8,720 nucleotides of DNA from NCBI GenBank assembly GCA_964468655.1, contig CAYXUG010000069.1, forward strand, positions 1-8,720, given 5' to 3'. This DNA comes from CAYXUG01 sp964468655 (GTDB lineage Bacteria; Fidelibacterota; Marinisomatia; Marinisomatales; CAYXUG01). The position numbers were made by a program, and so were the translations under genes. Of this stretch, positions 6,718 through 8,720 are shown one piece after another. The notes beneath the pieces are model-generated. The model worked only from the letters and a program-made list of their open reading frames with translations, was not told the origin of the DNA and ran no database searches. Numbering within the stretch: position 1 is the first letter of the stretch; every line of letters begins with the position of its first letter.

Positions 6718-8288
6718 CCTTTTGTTGTTAAAGTAATCGTAGGTACCAGCATTTCCTCCAAGGAGATTCCTCCATGCTGGTAACTGTTGTACAACAGCTT
6801 TTTATACTTATTGAATTGAGTCGGATATACAAAATATGCATTTTCTTTGGCAATCAAATAATTGGTACCGGGTTCCATTTCAGGAAGGCAATAATCTGCG
6901 GGGTTTTTAATCACCAGTGCGTGTTTATCCGAACAGTTCAGTTTCTTACCGTATTTATAGCGAATCCCGGTTGAGGTTGTCCTGTCACCCACCACCTGGG
7001 CACAATCCTGAACTCTGATGCTTCCATGATCACTTGTTACAATAATAACATGATCAGATTTACTAAAAACATTCAAAACATCAAAAAGCCATGAATTCAA
7101 AAACCACGTTTTGACGATGGATCTGTAGCCGGAATCGTCAGGAATCATTTCTCTTAAAACCGCCGATTCGGAACGGTAATGAGTCAGAATATCAACAAAA
7201 TTCACCACAAGACTCAATAAGGAAACATCCATGAATTCTTTAGAATGTTTGGCATATTGCTGACCTTCCCGTCCCACTGTAATTTTATGATAGTTTACAG
7301 AACAATCCTTCAAATTTCTTCTTACGAGAGCTTTATTCAGGAAATCTTCTTCATACCTGTTCATGCTCGTTTCATCAGATTTCATTGAGTCCCATCGCTT
7401 TGGATCAGTCCGTTTAATTTGATCAATAGTTTTTCCACTGAATAGAGCATTCCGGCTAAAGGGTGTTGCTGTGGGCAGAATTGACGTATGGTAATCCAAT
7501 TCCACATCATAGAGTTTTCTAATTTCAGGTAAAATGGTCAACATCTGATCGAGCCGGAAACAGTCAATGACAATAAAAAATACTTTTTTCCCATTTGCCA
7601 GATGAGGCATTACAAATGTATCCAGCACATCAGGAGAAAGTGTTGGTCTTTCCTGTGGGGATGAATTTATCCACGTTTTATAATTTTCTTCGATAAATTG
7701 AACAAAATGGTGATTGCATTTGCCAAGCTGTTCATTCAGTATTGGTTTTAAATCGAGGTCTTTTCTCTGATCCATTTCCAGCTGCCACTGTACAAGTTTT
7801 AGATAAAGTTCCCACCACTCGTCCATGGTCAATTCACCTGAAAGCCGGGATTCAATTTCCTTAAAGTCCTGCACGTAAGATGAAGCAGCTTTTTCTTCAA
7901 GAATATTTTCCTCTTCCAGGATTTTTTTGCATGCAAGGAAAATCTGACTCGGGTTAACGGGCTTGGTCAAATAATTTGCAATCTTTTCTGAGATGGCTTC
8001 ATTCATGAGCCACTCTTCCTCATTCTTCGTAATCATGATAACCGGAATCTCCGGCTTTTGTTCTTTTATTTCCTTGAGAGTTGTGATTCCATCCTGCCCC
8101 GGCATCATTTCATCCAGCAGGATTAGATCAAACCGCTGTTCCGTGACGAAAGCAATGCCGTCACGACCGTTGGTGACACCGAGGACTTCATACCCTTTTT
8201 CTTCCAGATAAAGTATGTGGGATTTCAGCAGATCAATTTCATCATCCACCCAAAGGATTTTCCCGCGATTTATGGTTGCTGGGGTCAT
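6714..8288 (-). CDS. porX: PorX-like response regulator with PglZ/alkaline-phosphatase domain
   Basis: The family member PorX in Bacteroidota is a two-component regulator acting with the kinase PorY and sigma factor SigP to control type IX secretion genes, and its phosphatase domain acts on cyclic and linear oligonucleotides. Here 524 aa match the family size (about 515-525). Residues 9-125 form the receiver: acidic pair Asp15/Asp16 in WVDDE, phosphoacceptor Asp59 in LLDEMMPGQDG, Thr87 and Lys109-Pro110. Residues about 130-215 are a helical linker. From about 230 the PglZ domain shows FFIVIDCFRLDQ (Asp242), the Thr-containing LPTATPFSRNALFSG at 271-285, TSDHG at 418-422 and HGG at 505-507, which look like the metal-binding set of the alkaline phosphatase superfamily. 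No DNA-binding domain is present. The ATG at 8286-8288 is preceded by a poly-A leader without a Shine-Dalgarno site. No T9SS gene is in this window, so the target in this organism is open. Confidence 0.9.
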   Translation of the reverse strand: MTPATINRGKILWVDDEIDLLKSHILYLEEKGYEVLGVTNGRDGIAFVTEQRFDLILLDEMMPGQDGITTLKEIKEQKPEIPVIMITKNEEEWLMNEAISEKIANYLTKPVNPSQIFLACKKILEEENILEEKAASSYVQDFKEIESRLSGELTMDEWWELYLKLVQWQLEMDQRKDLDLKPILNEQLGKCNHHFVQFIEENYKTWINSSPQERPTLSPDVLDTFVMPHLANGKKVFFIVIDCFRLDQMLTILPEIRKLYDVELDYHTSILPTATPFSRNALFSGKTIDQIKRTDPKRWDSMKSDETSMNRYEEDFLNKALVRRNLKDCSVNYHKITVGREGQQYAKHSKEFMDVSLLSLVVNFVDILTHYRSESAVLREMIPDDSGYRSIVKTWFLNSWLFDVLNVFSKSDHVIIVTSDHGSIRVQDCAQVVGDRTTSTGIRYKYGKKLNCSDKHALVIKNPADYCLPEMEPGTNYLIAKENAYFVYPTQFNKYKKLLYNSYQHGGISLEEMLVPTITLTTKG

Positions 8289-8385
8289 TTTTTTTATTTT
8301 TGATTCAGATTATCAGGTAAAAACAATAAAAGTGAAATAATAAAGTTACATTAAACTATTAGATCAAATTTTAAGAATATAAAAT
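8289..8385 (-). other. AT-rich gap between the cyclase and the porX-like gene
   Basis: This 97-bp gap holds the best promoter candidate of the window. It also carries part of an AT-only inverted repeat with arms 8366-8373 and 8380-8387 (8-bp perfect stem, 6-nt loop) that reaches into the cyclase stop codon. No T-run follows the repeat on the minus strand, so it is a weak terminator at best. The 30 bases before the porX ATG are almost all A and T. Confidence 0.35.
8309..8337 (-). promoter_or_regulatory. Candidate promoter of the porX-tsaE-tsaB-accD-surE-guaA run
   Basis: On the minus strand a GATAAT (8309-8314; 5 of 6 to the -10 consensus) follows a TTTCAC (8332-8337; 3 of 6 to the -35 consensus) by exactly 17 bp. 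Transcription would start about 15-20 nt before the porX ATG, giving a very short leader. The position is sensible, but the hexamers are in AT-rich DNA where such matches are common, and an FCB-type sigma factor may use a different motif. Confidence 0.25.
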
Positions 8386-8387
8386 TT
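8366..8387 (-). terminator. AT-only inverted repeat at the cyclase stop codon, weak terminator candidate
   Basis: The arms AAATTTTA and TAAAATTT (8-bp perfect stem, 6-nt loop) overlap the TAA of the cyclase gene. All pairs are A-T and no U-tract follows, so intrinsic termination would be weak. Confidence 0.15.
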
Positions 8388-8720
8388 ATTTCTGTGTCAA
8401 TGTCCACACGTTGTCCCAATCCTTACCCGGGGAATTCTCTACGAAATATTTGCACCTATCAATATAAACACGACTCGGGTTCGTAGGACGTGTGGGAAAC
8501 ATATCTTCCATTTTCTCTGACGCTTCAAAACATTTCAGCGCTTTCTGCCATTCCTGTTTCAGGTAATGGTCCAAGCCATCCTGAAATATTGGCAGCAGCT
8601 CATTGTAGATCTCATTGAGCTTTCCCTTTTCTGAAAGGAGTTCGTATGTGTGTACGGGCTTGGTCCTTCCTTTTACTCTTACATAATCCAGAGTGCGCCA
8701 TTCAAACTGATCTTTTACCT
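8386..8720 (-). CDS. Class III adenylate/guanylate cyclase, C-terminal end (partial)
   Basis: The frame is open from the window edge (first full codon at 8716-8718) to TAA at 8386-8388, giving the last 110 residues. The first part, RTLDYVRVKGRTKPVHTYEL, is the end of the class III nucleotide cyclase domain, where 'VKGxxxPVxxYEL' is diagnostic. A helical TPR-like tail of about 75 residues follows (LDHYLKQEWQKALKCFEASE). It closes with NPSRVYIDRCKYFVENSPG and DWDNVW, a terminal motif known from bacterial adenylate cyclases that carry CHASE2 or other sensor domains at the N-terminus. Such enzymes make cAMP (less often cGMP) from the nucleoside triphosphate. The catalytic metal-binding aspartates and any sensor or membrane segments lie outside the window, so activity cannot be checked. 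It ends 97 bp before the porX-like gene. Confidence 0.88.
   Translation of the reverse strand, partial: VKDQFEWRTLDYVRVKGRTKPVHTYELLSEKGKLNEIYNELLPIFQDGLDHYLKQEWQKALKCFEASEKMEDMFPTRPTNPSRVYIDRCKYFVENSPGKDWDNVWTLTQK

Noticed and set aside
8374..8400. Perfect TTGACA (8395-8400, minus strand) with TATTCT at 8374-8379 as a promoter.
   Set aside because: The TTGACA is inside the last codons of the cyclase gene, the spacer is only 15 bp, and the -10 candidate lies in the loop of an inverted repeat.
1..8720. CRISPR arrays, tRNA or rRNA genes, insertion sequences.
   Set aside because: No regularly spaced repeats, no tRNA-like cloverleaf and no transposase reading frame were seen on either strand by eye.

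Overview
The window looks like a chromosomal segment of a bacterium in or near the Fibrobacterota-Chlorobiota-Bacteroidota (FCB) superphylum. A marine lineage such as Candidatus Marinimicrobia (SAR406) is my best guess. The main pointers are a PorX-type response regulator fused to a PglZ/alkaline-phosphatase domain, a family centred on Bacteroidota and relatives, and mostly weak or absent Shine-Dalgarno sites. The exact phylum is inference; no rRNA or other decisive marker is present.

Every supported gene lies on the minus strand, so the window reads right to left. At the right edge is the C-terminal end of a class III adenylate/guanylate cyclase (8386-8720, cut by the window). A 97-bp AT-rich gap with a candidate promoter follows. 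Then comes a tightly packed run: porX-like regulator (6714-8288), tsaE (6292-6717, GTG start overlapping the porX stop), tsaB (5633-6286), accD (4751-5593), surE (3979-4764, TTG start inside accD), guaA (2451-3992, start inside surE), and after a 132-bp gap glmS (480-2318). Gaps from porX to guaA are -4, 5, 39, -14 and -14 bp, so this is probably one operon; glmS may be a read-through gene or have its own promoter. All seven genes from porX to glmS are full length with their key motifs intact.

The operon mixes one regulatory gene with housekeeping functions: tRNA t6A modification (TsaE, TsaB), malonyl-CoA synthesis for fatty acids (AccD), nucleotide phosphatase activity (SurE), GMP synthesis (GuaA) and amino-sugar synthesis for the cell envelope (GlmS). 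GuaA and GlmS are both glutamine amidotransferases, of different classes. The cyclase and the PorX-like protein place two signal-transduction genes directly upstream of the housekeeping run.

The left 480 bp differ sharply. G+C falls to about 28% by my count, against roughly 47% in the adjacent 3' end of glmS, and the change sits at the glmS stop codon. The block carries a small basic protein gene (130-471) with a serine-recombinase-like helix-turn-helix segment, and the start of a second overlapping ORF (1-137) running off the window. It is the least explained part of the window. It may be the edge of a mobile or phage-derived element at the 3' end of glmS, the gene end also used as target by Tn7. 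An assembly junction must be excluded first.
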